From assembly GCA_900491605.1 (NCBI GenBank), contig UESW01003833.1, positions 1,760,652-1,824,651 on the forward strand: a stretch of 64,000 nucleotides of DNA. The letters run 5' to 3'. Made by a program: the position numbers and the translations under genes. The stretch is from Calamus simplicifolius (Eukaryota; Streptophyta; Magnoliopsida; Arecales; Arecaceae). The notes beneath the pieces are model-generated. The model was not told the DNA's origin. It saw nothing but the letters and a program-made list of their open reading frames with translations, and ran no database searches. Positions 12,697 through 22,816 of the stretch are shown piece by piece; position 1 is the first letter of the stretch; each line of letters starts with the position of its first letter.

Positions 12697-13359
12697 TATG
12701 CTCTTTAAAGATTCCTAACATATGTTTCTAATGATCAAACATGAATAGTTTAAAAAACATGAAACAATATCTATTTTTTAATTGCTAGATATATGTACAT
12801 ACATATAGGTATGTATCTTTGCACGTATATATGTATGTATATTGGTGTTTATATGTGTGAATTATGTTAAAACTATAACTACTATAACTCTTATAAAAAT
12901 ATATCTTTATTGAATTGGATGACTATGGTCTTACTACTACGATGATCTCAACTGTTTTTAAATTACTTGTGCATGAAAAAATCATGTAATTTCAAGTTCT
13001 ATAACCTCTGCATAAACCAGTAAAAATAAATAATTTATATAACAAAAAAATAATGCATACTTTTAACCACAACATATAAATTAGGAGTCTATAGATAGTA
13101 TGATTTTAGTATCTCAGTAGTCAGATTATCAATGTGGATTCTTCGTTATCTAATTAAATAAAGATGTAATTCTATAGCAACTAAACAAAGTGTAATTTAA
13201 TTCGGATCCCAATAAAAGGCTGTTAACACAAGCAAACAAGAGAGAGAAAAGGATGATGCATTTCTTTTAGCCATGTTAGCAGCACCTATCACCAAGAAAA
13301 GATCCGGCTCAAAAACATGTAAATAATATTCAAGAAAGTACTAAAGGTTACCCAGCTAG

Positions 13360-13560
13360 TCACTGTCCGGTTCCACTGGTCTCAATAATCCTGAGTGCCA
13401 AACTTGGGGAGTACCAATTGCTATTGTGTGAAGATGTTGGGTAACGAGAGTTGACACTAATTCGTCCCGGGAGAACGAAAGAATTGCCTTTGGGACTCGG
13501 TCTACTTAGAACCACAATTTCTAGCACTTGCTCCTGACCTGACTCAGAAAAATAGCACAC
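13360..13560 (-). other. Unrecognised 66-codon reading frame
   Basis: This short minus-strand frame has a more protein-like composition than its surroundings (Ser/Pro-rich, few AT-type codons) and lies in a locally GC-richer patch of about 250 bp. I recognise no family. It could be an exon-sized gene fragment, part of an unclassified repeat, or chance. No splice sites or second exon could be tied to it. Confidence 0.2.
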
Positions 13561-15397
13561 TAAAGGGTAGGAAAAATAAAAAGTAGGTTGTATGGAACTT
13601 CAGTTGTCAGTGGATCAGACTTTAAAGGCTAGTTCTACGTACCTAATTATCTCCCCTTTTAATCCTGCCCGTGCTTATCTTCCAACAGAACACATTTATT
13701 TTGTTATTGAAGACGGTTGAGAGTTGGGACGCACGGTGTTGAAGTCCGATACACCAAGGGTCAGATGTCAATCGCGTCTTAAATTTTAAAGGCCCTGAAA
13801 AAGAAAGAAGTCCAATGACTGCAGTTTGATTCTGGAATTAGATGTGATTTTGCTCCGAAAGACTTGAGTAAACAATAACTCCTCCAACAGTTAACCAATT
13901 TCAGAGAGCACTAATATTAACTTTTAGTTTCTTTTTATTTTTCAATGACTGTATTTTTTTAATTATTTATAATAAAAGCATCATTGTTATTATAAATTAT
14001 CAATTTTTCGTTTCTTTTTATTTTCCTTCCGTTCTTCTAATCTAAATAAAAGAAGAAAAAATATTTTCTCTTCACTTCTCTCTTTTCTCTATTTTCTCTC
14101 CCTTCATTTTTTTTTCTTCTTACTTTTCTCTCTATCCAAACAGAGCATAAAAGTTTAATGGTTTTGTTAACGAATGTCTTGAGCAGTTAATATTTAATAT
14201 TTCTATTTAAATGGCCTTCTAAAGGAAAATAAGAACCAAAAGTTGAATCTCTTAAAATATATTCTAATAGTATGCAATACTTTAATTTTACACGGCAGTA
14301 AATTTTTTATAAAAAAATCTAAAATATGAAGATATTAGGATATAGATTTTTTTTTGATTTTTTTTTAAAATTTTTACTGCTGCATAAAATTGAAGTATTA
14401 AATATTATTTAAACATTCATTAAGAGATTTATTTATTTTGTTTTGCTTTTATTTTTCGCAAAAAATTAGTTAGATGAGGGCATTAAATATTCCTTAACAA
14501 ATTAAACCCCAAAGTTTAATTAATTGGCCTGCCACGGGCGTTTAGCCGCTGCATTTCAAGGCCCAGCTGCCATTCCTTGCATCGGCATCCGGCCCGTTTG
14601 GTGGCTCTCGTCAACTTCGCTGCCAACGTGATCTGTGACACTGGAAGTCCGAGCCCTTCCACAAGGCAATTAGTCCCTTTCGAACTTCCTACATTTTTGG
14701 CTGTTAAAATGCTTTGAATTCATGGAATCGAATAAATTAATCTTCCACGGAAGTGGTCTTATCTGCTACCCACGGCTTTCTCAAACAAAATCATACGTAC
14801 TCGTCTATATTATTCCAATTTAAAACAAGAAAATTAGTGGTTTGATTTTTCTCCCCCAGAAAAAATAATCACTTGACTCGTAGTAAAAGTTTGCCGGGCT
14901 ATCTTTCAGACCAGGCCCTGGCATTTATCATTTAGTATTTGTCTTTTTATTATTAATATAAATGTTACCATCCTTGTCTATAGAAATCAAATAAAGAACT
15001 TGCTGGAAGCATGCCATTTTACTATCATTTAGTATTATTAATATGCCAACCAATGGCATCATTTGTTGGAAGCATCTACTGGGGCTATTTTGTTATTCTT
15101 CTAAGCTGAAAGTAAGACAAACATAAAAGCCAACCCAGCTTTCAGAAACTTTGTCACAGCAACAAAAAAATCCATGCATAATAGTTTGATTCTGTGTGAA
15201 TTGTAAATTTCTTAACTTTTTGGTCTTCAATGCATTTATGAGGATTCAAACGATCATCCTAAAGCCATATATGTTGAAATAATTAATTAGTTAACAAAGC
15301 ATCATCATAAATAGACAAACTAAAAATAGAAACGAACTCAGATGTAGCATTAGAAATCCTAATATTCTTCTAGAGTAGTTTATATAACATAACTCCT
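13561..15397. other. Intergenic DNA with a foldback element
   Basis: There is no supported gene. A C/T-rich block lies at about 14,040-14,145, a foldback hairpin at 14,275-14,402, and a GC-richer patch at about 14,525-14,665 without a convincing reading frame. Confidence 0.5.
14275..14402. mobile_element. Foldback / MITE-like hairpin (about 128 bp)
   Basis: The left arm 'aatactttaattttacacg' followed by 'gcagtaaatttttta' pairs with the right arm 'tttttactgctgcat' followed by 'aaaattgaagtatt'. The arms are about 45 bp and imperfect, around a short AT-rich centre. This is the shape of a small foldback or MITE copy. No certain target-site duplication was found. Confidence 0.6.
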
Positions 15398-15592
15398 TCA
15401 GAAGCAACCCTTCACCTCATAGGTAAAGGACTTTTCTTCAACTCTCTTAGATTTTGAAGCTCTAAGACTTCTCTTTCTTCCCATGGGCTGTGAATTGTGT
15501 TGAAGGGTTTCCTTAGAGAAAGCTTTAGGACCTTCTAATGCTCTTCTTTTAGTATAAGAAGCTGGGTTAGCCATGTAATATGTTTTGCTCAA
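15398..15592 (-). other. Unrecognised 64-codon reading frame, Lys/Ser/Arg-rich
   Basis: This short minus-strand frame is rich in basic and Ser residues (for example GRKRSLRASKSKRVEEKSF). I do not recognise the family, and no promoter or splice context supports it. It might encode a small plant protein or be a remnant of one. I list it because its codon use differs from the AT-rich background. Confidence 0.2.
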
Positions 15593-15859
15593 TTAAGCTA
15601 AGAGTTCCTCCTTTGTTGACCCATAGAAAGTCAAATGTCAATATCAATACTTTCAAATGAAGGATAATGGTATCCCGGAAATGGATTCAGATCTAAGGAG
15701 ACTAGCCATGATCTCCATTGCTAAAGATTCGAGAAGACGGAGACTAAACTGAAAATTACATCAAAATTAATCTCAATAAGTGAATGCTTAGTTCCTTAGA
15801 TTTCTGATCTACCACATGCCGTGCCAATATTTATTATCAAATAAGCAGTTTATCCCCCC

Positions 15860-16287
15860 ACAACCAGGGTCTATTAGGATTAATTTTGGTAGAATGATTT
15901 ATTCAACTACATTAATTAGGAGTTGGGATTGTGATTCAAGATGGGACGACTCTTCTTATTGCAACCATATCAATCCATCATAATCCTGTTTCATCTATTG
16001 AATTGAACGCAACCTGGTGCAGAGTTTATTGGAAACTAGCTTGCTCCAGTGTGATTGGACCATTTTGAAATGTGGCTGCAACTTTTGTGGCTTGGATGCT
16101 GCAAGTAGTTTTCATCCTCTACTTAGGAAGCTTAGAGTGAAGACATCCTTTTTATCTAATTTTACCTGTAAGCATGTATTTTGAAAGGCTAAGTAATTAT
16201 GGATCATCTTATAAGGTTGACAGTGAAGGTGTCTGCTATTTGAAACCGTAAAAGGTCTCCTTTCTTACATTAAAAAAAAAAAAAAAG
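15860..16287 (+). mobile_element. L1-type LINE 3' fragment with RNase H remnant and poly-A tail
   Basis: The plus-strand translation around 15,915-16,065 gives GVGIVIQDGTTLLIA, then NPVSSIELNATW. This is the layout of the RVT_3-type RNase H at the end of plant L1 ORF2 (glycine-rich strand, then the catalytic Glu in the 'xxEL' motif). It is preceded by a frameshifted RINF segment. The fragment ends in a run of about fifteen A at 16,272-16,286. It is a third L1 lineage in the window and has no close match to the copy at 2,663. Confidence 0.65.
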
Positions 16288-16445
16288 AGATCAGCACCAG
16301 CTTATAAAATCACTAAGATAAAAAGCTAATTGAAGAAACCAAAATCATCTTTATTGAATTCCAAGCCCACATTTTGACATTTCCAACCAGTAAGATGCAG
16401 TCAAACAAGCCATGACCCTCGCACTCTCGTCTAACTTAGAAAGCA

Positions 16446-17352
16446 CCTAAGGTAGTATTTGATTCCCAAAATGCTATCCCTAAATAAGTATATAGAATAG
16501 AGTTTATCCAGAGAATAGCTGAGGAAATAACCATCTTTTTTAAATAACAATTTTTTCCTTAAGGAATAGCTCCAGCTATTCCTGGATTCCCTATGTTTGA
16601 TATGGGGGATAAGGGAGAATATCCCTTGGATATCGGGATATCCCCCTTTATCCCCAAAAGCTATAACTAGGAAAAATAGTTATGAAAAAGTTTAACCATA
16701 GGGGATAAACCATGTTTAACCATGGGTTATCCTTCTGAACTTATTCCTTAGGTAGTGTTTGAAATAGGGAATAAGAGGGAATATCCAGAGGATATCCCCT
16801 CTTATTCTCAAAAGCCATAACTATAAGGGATAGCTGGGAATAAAGTTAACCAAAGGGATAATCCATGGTTAACCATGGGTTATCCCTCAATTTATTCCCT
16901 AGAAAATGCAGGAATAGCTGGTTATCCCTTCAAATAAGAGTAAAAAAAGTTATCTTATGGATTTACCTTTTTACATTTGATATGATCAATGGGATATCCA
17001 AGGGATATCCCTAGGAATAGCCAGGGGATAAACTCTATCTCGTACACTTATCCATGGATAATTTTTTTCTATCAAACACTACCTTAGGGATCTAGGAGTA
17101 ACTAGAGTTATCCCTTGATGGCAAAGCTGTTGTTTTTAAAAGGTAGTTATCCCTTGAGCTATTCCTTGGATAAATGCTATATTGTATACTTATCCAGGGA
17201 TAGCTTTTTATGAATCAAACACTACTCAGAATAAGTTAAGGGGATAACCCATAAATCTCATATTTGATTAATCTTTTTCAAACTTATCGTTATAGTTATA
17301 GCTTTTGAAAATAAAAAATTATTCTTTTTATCCCCTATTTCAAACATAGCCA
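16446..17352. mobile_element. Nested Tourist-like MITE cluster
   Basis: The terminal motif 'ggtagtrtttga' occurs at 16,451 and 16,751 and in inverted form at about 17,071-17,083 and 17,213-17,224. A related end 'tttcaaacatagcc' occurs at 17,339-17,352. The unit 16,751-17,083 is flanked on both sides by TTA, as expected for PIF/Harbinger-derived Tourist MITEs. The interior is full of short palindromes built on 'ggatatcc', 'ccatggttaacc' and 'ggataacc'. The different ends imply insertion of one MITE into another of the same family. Confidence 0.6.
16751..17083. mobile_element. Inner Tourist-like MITE with TTA duplication
   Basis: The terminal inverted repeats 'ggtagtgtttgaa' and 'atcaaacactacc' enclose 333 bp and are flanked by TTA at 16,748-16,750 and 17,084-17,086. 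No coding capacity is present. Confidence 0.6.
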
Positions 17353-18085
17353 AAAGAGAACAGCCCCCTTGGCAAGCCCTTGGTTGCACCCACCACAACT
17401 CGGCTTGCCGAGGAATGGGGTGCTGACGCCTTACCAACCGAGGGAGGTGGCGCTTCAGATACTTTTTCAGCTGATGGCGCCGATGCCCTTGCTTCCGGAG
17501 CGTTTGCAGGGGCGGTGGCAGCCCGCGGAGCCGGTGCAGGCGTCTCTGGCCTGCTTCGCCGGAGACGAAGTGGTTGGTGGTGCTATGGGTGCGGGTGCCT
17601 TCTTCGCACTCTCGATACCAGGTGGAATGATGCATGGGATCGGAGACATGGAGCACTGAGATTTTGTCAGACTTCGTCCCAACGACGCTGATCAATTGTA
17701 CGAGTCGAGTACCCAAGGATACCCGGACCAAAAACAATCCGCCTTAGAGGCTTCTTTGCGATTTTCACGTAATCATTTTGATTGGTGGCGAGGCCGGTGC
17801 TTTGGAAAAGGGTTGGGACGAGGGAGGTCTTCTCGTGAAGGTGGCTGATGATACAAGGGTCATGGTAGTAGCCGAGGAGGACATGGATGGACATGACATT
17901 CTTTCGAATGTTGGCTGGAAGCGAGGTAATGGCGGACATCTCTGAGTTCTTAACAGCAAGGATGGTGATGTTGACGCGGTGGTGATCTCATCGATAAGGT
18001 TAGCCTCTGAGAGGTAGTTGGTGAAGGTAGAATAATCGTTCCGTGGCCTGAGGATCTCAAGAATATCATTAGCTCTCAAAGGAGA
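17345..18085 (-). pseudogene. Fasciclin-like arabinogalactan protein (FLA) pseudogene
   Basis: FLAs are secreted, GPI-anchored cell-wall glycoproteins with fasciclin (FAS1) adhesion domains and Pro/Ala-rich arabinogalactan stretches. Minus-strand frames show in order a FAS1 start (ANDILEILRP, STFTNYLSEANLIDEI), a FAS1 middle (MSAITSLPANI, SIHVLLGYYHDP, SLVPTLFQSTGLATNQN), its end (ISVVGTKSDKISVL), a Pro/Ala/Ser-rich stretch (KKAPAPIAPPTTSSPAKQA) and a hydrophobic tail like a GPI signal (SASRVVVGAT). These pieces lie in different frames, with at least four frameshifts. The N-terminal signal peptide is not visible: upstream of the first FAS1 residues there is only a GA/CT microsatellite. The 3' end runs into a MITE end. 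It is intronless over its length. It could be a decayed gene or a captured or retroposed copy. Confidence 0.75.
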
Positions 18086-18102
18086 GAGAGAGAGAGAGAG
18101 GA
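18081..18102. repeat. (GA)n microsatellite
   Basis: About ten GA units lie directly upstream (in gene sense) of the FLA pseudogene, where a signal peptide would be expected. Confidence 0.9.
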
Positions 18103-18108
18103 GTATCC

Positions 18109-18660
18109 GCTACTACTAGAAAAGTATGATTTATCTAGAATCTTATGGAGAATTTTTTTTATAATTTTTAAAAAAAATTTAATAAAAAATTTTAACTATA
18201 ATTTTTTTTGATAAAAAATATTTTTGATAAAATTTATTATAAAATTAATTTTATGAAAAATTTTTCAAGGGATCTTTTTAATATAAATGGGTTCTTTTTT
18301 AAAAAATTTTGATAAAAAAATCCTTCGGAAATAATTTTTGTGAGAAATTTTTCGAGGAATTTATTTTTTATTAATAAGTCCTTATTAAAATTTTTGATGA
18401 AAAAAATTCCTCAAAAAATCCCTCATAAATTAATTTTCAAGGGATTTTGCGAGAAATTTTTTTTCTCAATTTTATAGCCATTTATTATAGAAATATTCTT
18501 TGAAAAATCTCTCGCAAAATTATTAAAAAATTCCTCAGAAATTAATTTTATGAGATATTTTTAAGGAATTTATTTTTCATTAATGGGCCTTAGTAAAATT
18601 TTTGATGAAAAATTATCCCTCGAAAAATCTTGCAAGGAATTTTTTGATGATTTTGCATGC
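18109..18660 (+). mobile_element. Probable CACTA-like fragment with AT-rich subterminal repeats
   Basis: A degenerate terminus 'tactactagaaaa' at about 18,111 resembles CACTA ends. It is followed by about 500 bp in which short motifs ('gagaaatttttc', 'aaattaatttt', 'gggattttgcgaga', 'cctcgaaaaatc') recur in both orientations, the usual subterminal pattern. No transposase sequence and no matching second end are seen, so the assignment is tentative. Confidence 0.4.
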
Positions 18661-18694
18661 TAGCTATTCAGTCACTAGTCAATCCAAGGCCCAA

Positions 18695-20055
18695 CACTAC
18701 AACAAAATTTGAGTGTAGCAACTCTTTTTTCCCGACGTTAGGGGGAAGCGTCAAGAATTTTTGCAGAAAAAATGTATTTTTTCAGCATGAGCATCGCATG
18801 TTTTGGATGCCAATGCTTTTTAAAGCATCGGCAACATATTTTTTTCGATGCGCTTTTTTTTTTCCGTTGCACCACCCTTTTTCTTGTCTTTCCCCTCCTC
18901 CTCTACATGGGAATGAATCATGGTTGGGTCAGCCTTCTACATATTGGAGAGAGAGAGAGAGAGAGCGGTAGAAGGGGAAGGTAGAGACAGCCAGTCCTCC
19001 ATCTCTCTCCAATTGAAAATCTTGATTAAATAATGGAGTGAGAAAAGATGAGAAAGCATAAAACAACGGGACAAAGAGAAGGAAAGAGTAAAGAGAAGAG
19101 AAACAGTGGTTGCGGTGACTCGACTGCAAGTGGGAGAGAGAAGAGGAGGGCAATGGCAAAATTTAGCAACTCCCGGAGGGAGAGATAGAGGGGGGTGAGA
19201 AGCGCTTAAAAGAGCTCGGCCCTACTCCACAGATCTGGCACGGCGAGGAGAGCGAGAGACAGGGAGTGGGAGAAATGGGTGAGTGGAGCGAGTGAAAGAG
19301 AGATGCGTCGAAGCTTGCTCGGAAAGGAGAAGCATGCTGGTGGGGGCTTCCGAGCCCCAAAGCAGGGGCAGCCCTCTTCCACCATAGGCCCCCTCTCGAT
19401 CTGCACCCTCGATGGTCTCCGAAGCAAGAAAGAGGGATCAAGGGATACAGATAAAGAGAAGAGAGGATGAGAAGGGCTACTCGGGGGAGGAGAAGAGGGC
19501 AAGGGAGTTTTCAATGGCAGGGGACGAGGCATCCGTCCTCTCCAGTCCCATGCAAGGGGTGCTAGCCACCAACAAGAGGAGCTGAAGGCCAGTATCATGG
19601 AACGTGGGCTTTTTGCTAGGGGACATGATTTTGTGGCCGGGGAAGTTTAGATTGTCGCTGGTGACTCCAACGGGATGGAGGTAAAATTTTTCCTCTTGTT
19701 TTTTGGGTTAATTGAGAATTTCATGGGATTTTGGGAGACCCATGGGTTGATCATTACCGGAGTGCTCACCAGAGGGGAGGGGAGTCGCTGCTACCCGCCG
19801 CCATGGTTGCCAACGACGAGGAAGCGCGAGGAAGAGTAAAATACCTCGATGAAAAATAATTTTTTTAAAAAAAAATTTTAGCTCAACGAGGGAGAGAGGA
19901 AAAGAAAGATGCACAAAAAATTTTGAAAATAAAATTCAATTTCCCGATGCTTTTTTTAGCATCAAATTTTTTTTTTCTCCCAATGCTTTCCAAAAGCGTC
20001 GAAAAAATACCTTCCTACTCCCCGTTTTTCGATGCTTCAAAAAGCGTCGGCCCAT
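18695..20055 (+). mobile_element. CACTA-like non-autonomous element, right end missing
   Basis: It begins with 'cactacaacaaaatttgag', close to the plant CACTA terminus. Direct and inverted 'gatgcttt...aaagcatcg' and 'aaaagcgtcg' units follow at both ends (18,735-18,865 and 19,940-20,055), the typical subterminal repeats. The core (about 18,940-19,830) is unusually purine-rich and GC-rich for this window, like a captured foreign segment. Its reading frames (for example 19,206-19,598 minus, Ser/Pro/Leu-rich) are not recognisable. The right terminus is absent: at about 20,055 the sequence passes directly into Copia integrase. Confidence 0.5.
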
Positions 20056-20995
20056 GTCTAATAAGGTACGATTCCTCCTTTCTGCTACATCATTTAATTG
20101 AGATGTACAAGGAGGGATCCATTCAGAGAGAATACCTTTGTCTTTAAGATGATCAAGAAATTCACTAGACAAGTATTCTCCTCCTCGATCAGATCAAAGG
20201 ATTTTAATACTATGTCCGATTTGTTTCTCAACCATACTTTGATACTCCTTAAATTATCAAAGGATTCAGACTTGTGTTTCATAAGATACACATGTCCAAA
20301 CCTTGATAAATCATCAATGAAATTGATAAAATAAGAGTATCCTCCTCTAGCTTGAGTTGTCATAGGTCCACATACATCTGTGTGTATAAGACCTAATAGC
20401 TCAGTTTCCCTTTCTCCATGTCCAATGAATGGAGACTTGGTCATTTTTCCCATGAGGCAGGATTCATAAGTTCCTAATGATTTAAAATCATAAGGATCAA
20501 AGAAGTTATCTTTATATAACTTGCTTATCTTAAATTCACTTATATGACCTAATCGGCAATGCCAGAGAAAAGTGGCATTAACATCTCTTCTCTTTCTTTT
20601 CTTGTTATAAACAAGCAAAACTTTATCATTGAGCAAAAAAATTAGAAGACCATTATTAAACAAACCATGTCCAAACAATTCATTAGAATAAAAGATAGAG
20701 CAACTATTACTCTTTACATTTATTTCAAAACCTTGTTCTAATAACAAGGGTACAGAAATAATATTTCTAATAATATTTAGAATATAATAATAGTTCTTTA
20801 ATTCCAATATCTTTCCAGAAGGTAATAAGAACAAATAGGTGCCCACAACTTCAGCATAAATGGCTTCTCCACTCACGCCATAGAGCTTGAAGTCACCCTT
20901 CTTTAAATTTCTAACTCTTTGTAGTCCCTGCAATGACTTGCATATATGAGATCCACATGCAGTATCCAATACTCATGAGTCAAAAATTAAAGAAC
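20056..20995 (-). pseudogene. Copia pol fragment: protease, GAG-pre-integrase, integrase
   Basis: Copia pol encodes the enzymes that mature and integrate the element. Visible in order are a protease active-site segment LDTACGSHICKSL (the canonical Asp-Thr-Ala), the GAG-pre-integrase domain with the His-His part of a zinc motif (LWHCRLGHIS) and its Cys side (CLMGKMTKSPF), and the integrase core with HTDVCGPMTTQARGG and FINFIDDLSRFGHVYLM. A frameshift near 20,195 follows, then EFLDHLKDKGILSEW and AERRNRTLLDMG in another frame. The invariant Glu of the DDE triad is in this last block. An in-frame TGA replaces the expected Trp just before the protease Asp. Coding stops at the CACTA junction at about 20,055, so RT and RNase H are absent. 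Confidence 0.85.
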
Positions 20996-21049
20996 TCAAT
21001 GATAAATTAGTTTGTATCATGTATAAACCTTTTGATGCTTCTCTATCAG

Positions 21050-21870
21050 CATCTTGCTCAAACTTACAAAATATATCTTGCAATTCTTCTTTCAGTGTCC
21101 CTGCTTGCCACAGTGAAAATAGGCTCGATCAATAGAAGGCTTCTTTGCCTTCTTTCTCTTTTGCAAGCTACTTTTAGGGTTCCTCTTTCTCTTTGAACCT
21201 TTCTTCATTGCATGTTTCTTCTTTCCATCAACTAGAAGAATATGAGCCTTATCATCCTTGAAGTGACTCTTAACTGTCTTGAGCATATTCAATAGCTCAG
21301 GTAATGAAATAGTTAGTTTGTTCATACGATAGTTCATGACAAATTGCAAGAAGGAGTCTAGGAGTGATTGTAAGATCAAGTCCTGAATAAGCTCTCCGTC
21401 CATTACAAACCCTAATTCCTAACCGAGTGATTAAGTCAATCATCTTCAAAACATGAGCTTGAACGGATGAGCCCTCACTTATATGTGTATGGAACAACTG
21501 CTTTGAAATCTCATATTGAGCATCCCTACCTTGCTCTCCATAAAGCTCTTTAAGATTGAGCAATATGGACTGAGGTTTTCGCTCCTCATGTTGCCTTTGC
21601 AATTCATTACTCATCGAGGTCAACATGATACATATACTTAACAGTCAAACTATCATTCTACCACTTTTTATATGTGGCCCATTGCTTCTCTGTAGCATCG
21701 TCTCCGATCGGATCTGGATTATGAGAGTCGAGGATATAGAAAACCTTTTTCTGAGTTAAGACAATTCTCAAGTTCCTCAACCAGTTCACATAATTTGGAC
21801 CAGTCAACTTGTTGGCATTTTAGTGGGGTTGAGATCCCAATTCGTCATAAATATCTTGTGTTACACAACA
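21050..21870 (-). pseudogene. Copia gag (Angela-type), frameshifted
   Basis: Gag forms the cytoplasmic particle that packages element RNA. Minus-strand frames show a typical N-terminal segment ('NWLRNLRIVLTQKK' around 21,790), SIGEDD-like acidic turn residues, a middle region with NELQRQHEERKPQS and LKELYGEQGRDAQYEIS, a helix with SLPELLNMLKTVKSHF, a lysine-rich basic stretch and the start of a CCHC knuckle (YFHCGKQGHW). There are at least two frameshifts (near 21,400 and 21,640). Length and layout fit the Angela lineage of plant Copia. Confidence 0.75.
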
Positions 21871-22803
21871 AACATTCATGAGTTCAAGGGTAGGAAATAC
21901 CCTTTCCAATTGCAACCCATGCAACTCTCAACATAACACCTGCCTCTAAGACACTTATAGCTTTGTGTTACATAATAAACTATAATATCTTAGTTTAGTC
22001 AAACCCTTCATTTACATATAATCATGATTGAATAATATTGCCCTTGTGTTACACAATAAAGCAACACCACTAATCATGCTATAAAGCATTAAATGCACTA
22101 AGACAATTCATATCTAACCCTAGAGTTGGCCTTGTATTGCACAACAAACCTACTATATTTGTTATCATAAATTTATCTTAATATAAAGAAAAGCATTAGG
22201 TAGTGTTCATAATCAATATATCATTTCCAATTCAAGGTCTAAATCAATCGAATTGGCCAATTAAATGGGAGAGAGGTGGGGGTCCTTCCATTGCTTTCCT
22301 TAGACACCAATTTAATTGGCCAGGTCAGTCAAAGGAACCAATTAAAAAACTACGATCTCTTTACCTTTTCAGAACCACTTTTCTAGACATCAATTGATTA
22401 ATCAAACCCTAAAAGGATGTGTATTATGATTCTATCATACTACGACTAAATATAATTTTTAGGAGGGCTTTGATGGTCTCATGCACATCCATTTTCTAAT
22501 ATGTATAACAATAATATCATACCATGTATATATTCAATGCAATTTTAAAATTATCATCTTAAGTAAAATTTCTCATTAATTAGAACATGTTCGGCCATAG
22601 CCCATTAGTCCCTTGGGCCAGTCTATGAAAGATAGCGCAAGCATAGAGGCTCAGGAGACGTGTTCTAATGCAAGAAATTTTAAACTTAAAAAAAATATAC
22701 AATATTTATAACTCTACATAATAAAACAAATCATGCTAGAACCATAACATAATCATTCATGTAATCAATATATTATGGACCACTAATTGAATCAATCAAG
22801 GTG

Positions 22804-22815
22804 GCTTTGATACCA
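22804..22815 (-). other. Primer-binding site of the Angela-type Copia
   Basis: In element sense TGGTATCAAAGC lies one base beyond the LTR end. It matches the 3' end of initiator Met-tRNA (TGGTATCAGAGC) except for one G-to-A change. Confidence 0.85.
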
Positions 22816-22816
22816 A

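Larger units (their letters stand above)
6796..13359. other. Long AT-rich intergenic region without recognised genes
   Basis: I find no supported coding region here. Short reading frames (8,202-8,420, 9,594-10,000, 10,283-10,495, 11,221-11,403, 12,318-12,614) have no family resemblance, and most are low-complexity. The region contains a diverged local duplication (7,268-7,430 and 7,851-7,962) and several AT or TATG/CATA simple repeats. Positions 8,845-9,345 look like an old non-autonomous element but no ends could be fixed. Confidence 0.55.

Noticed and set aside
17258..17737. 159-codon single-frame protein over the FLA region
   Set aside because: Only short parts match FLA. The rest is an out-of-frame reading after a frameshift, so it is part of the pseudogene, not a new gene.
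19206..19598. 130-codon Ser/Pro/Leu-rich minus frame in the CACTA-like element
   Set aside because: The composition follows from the GA/CT-rich DNA, several overlapping frames are open on both strands, and no domain is seen.
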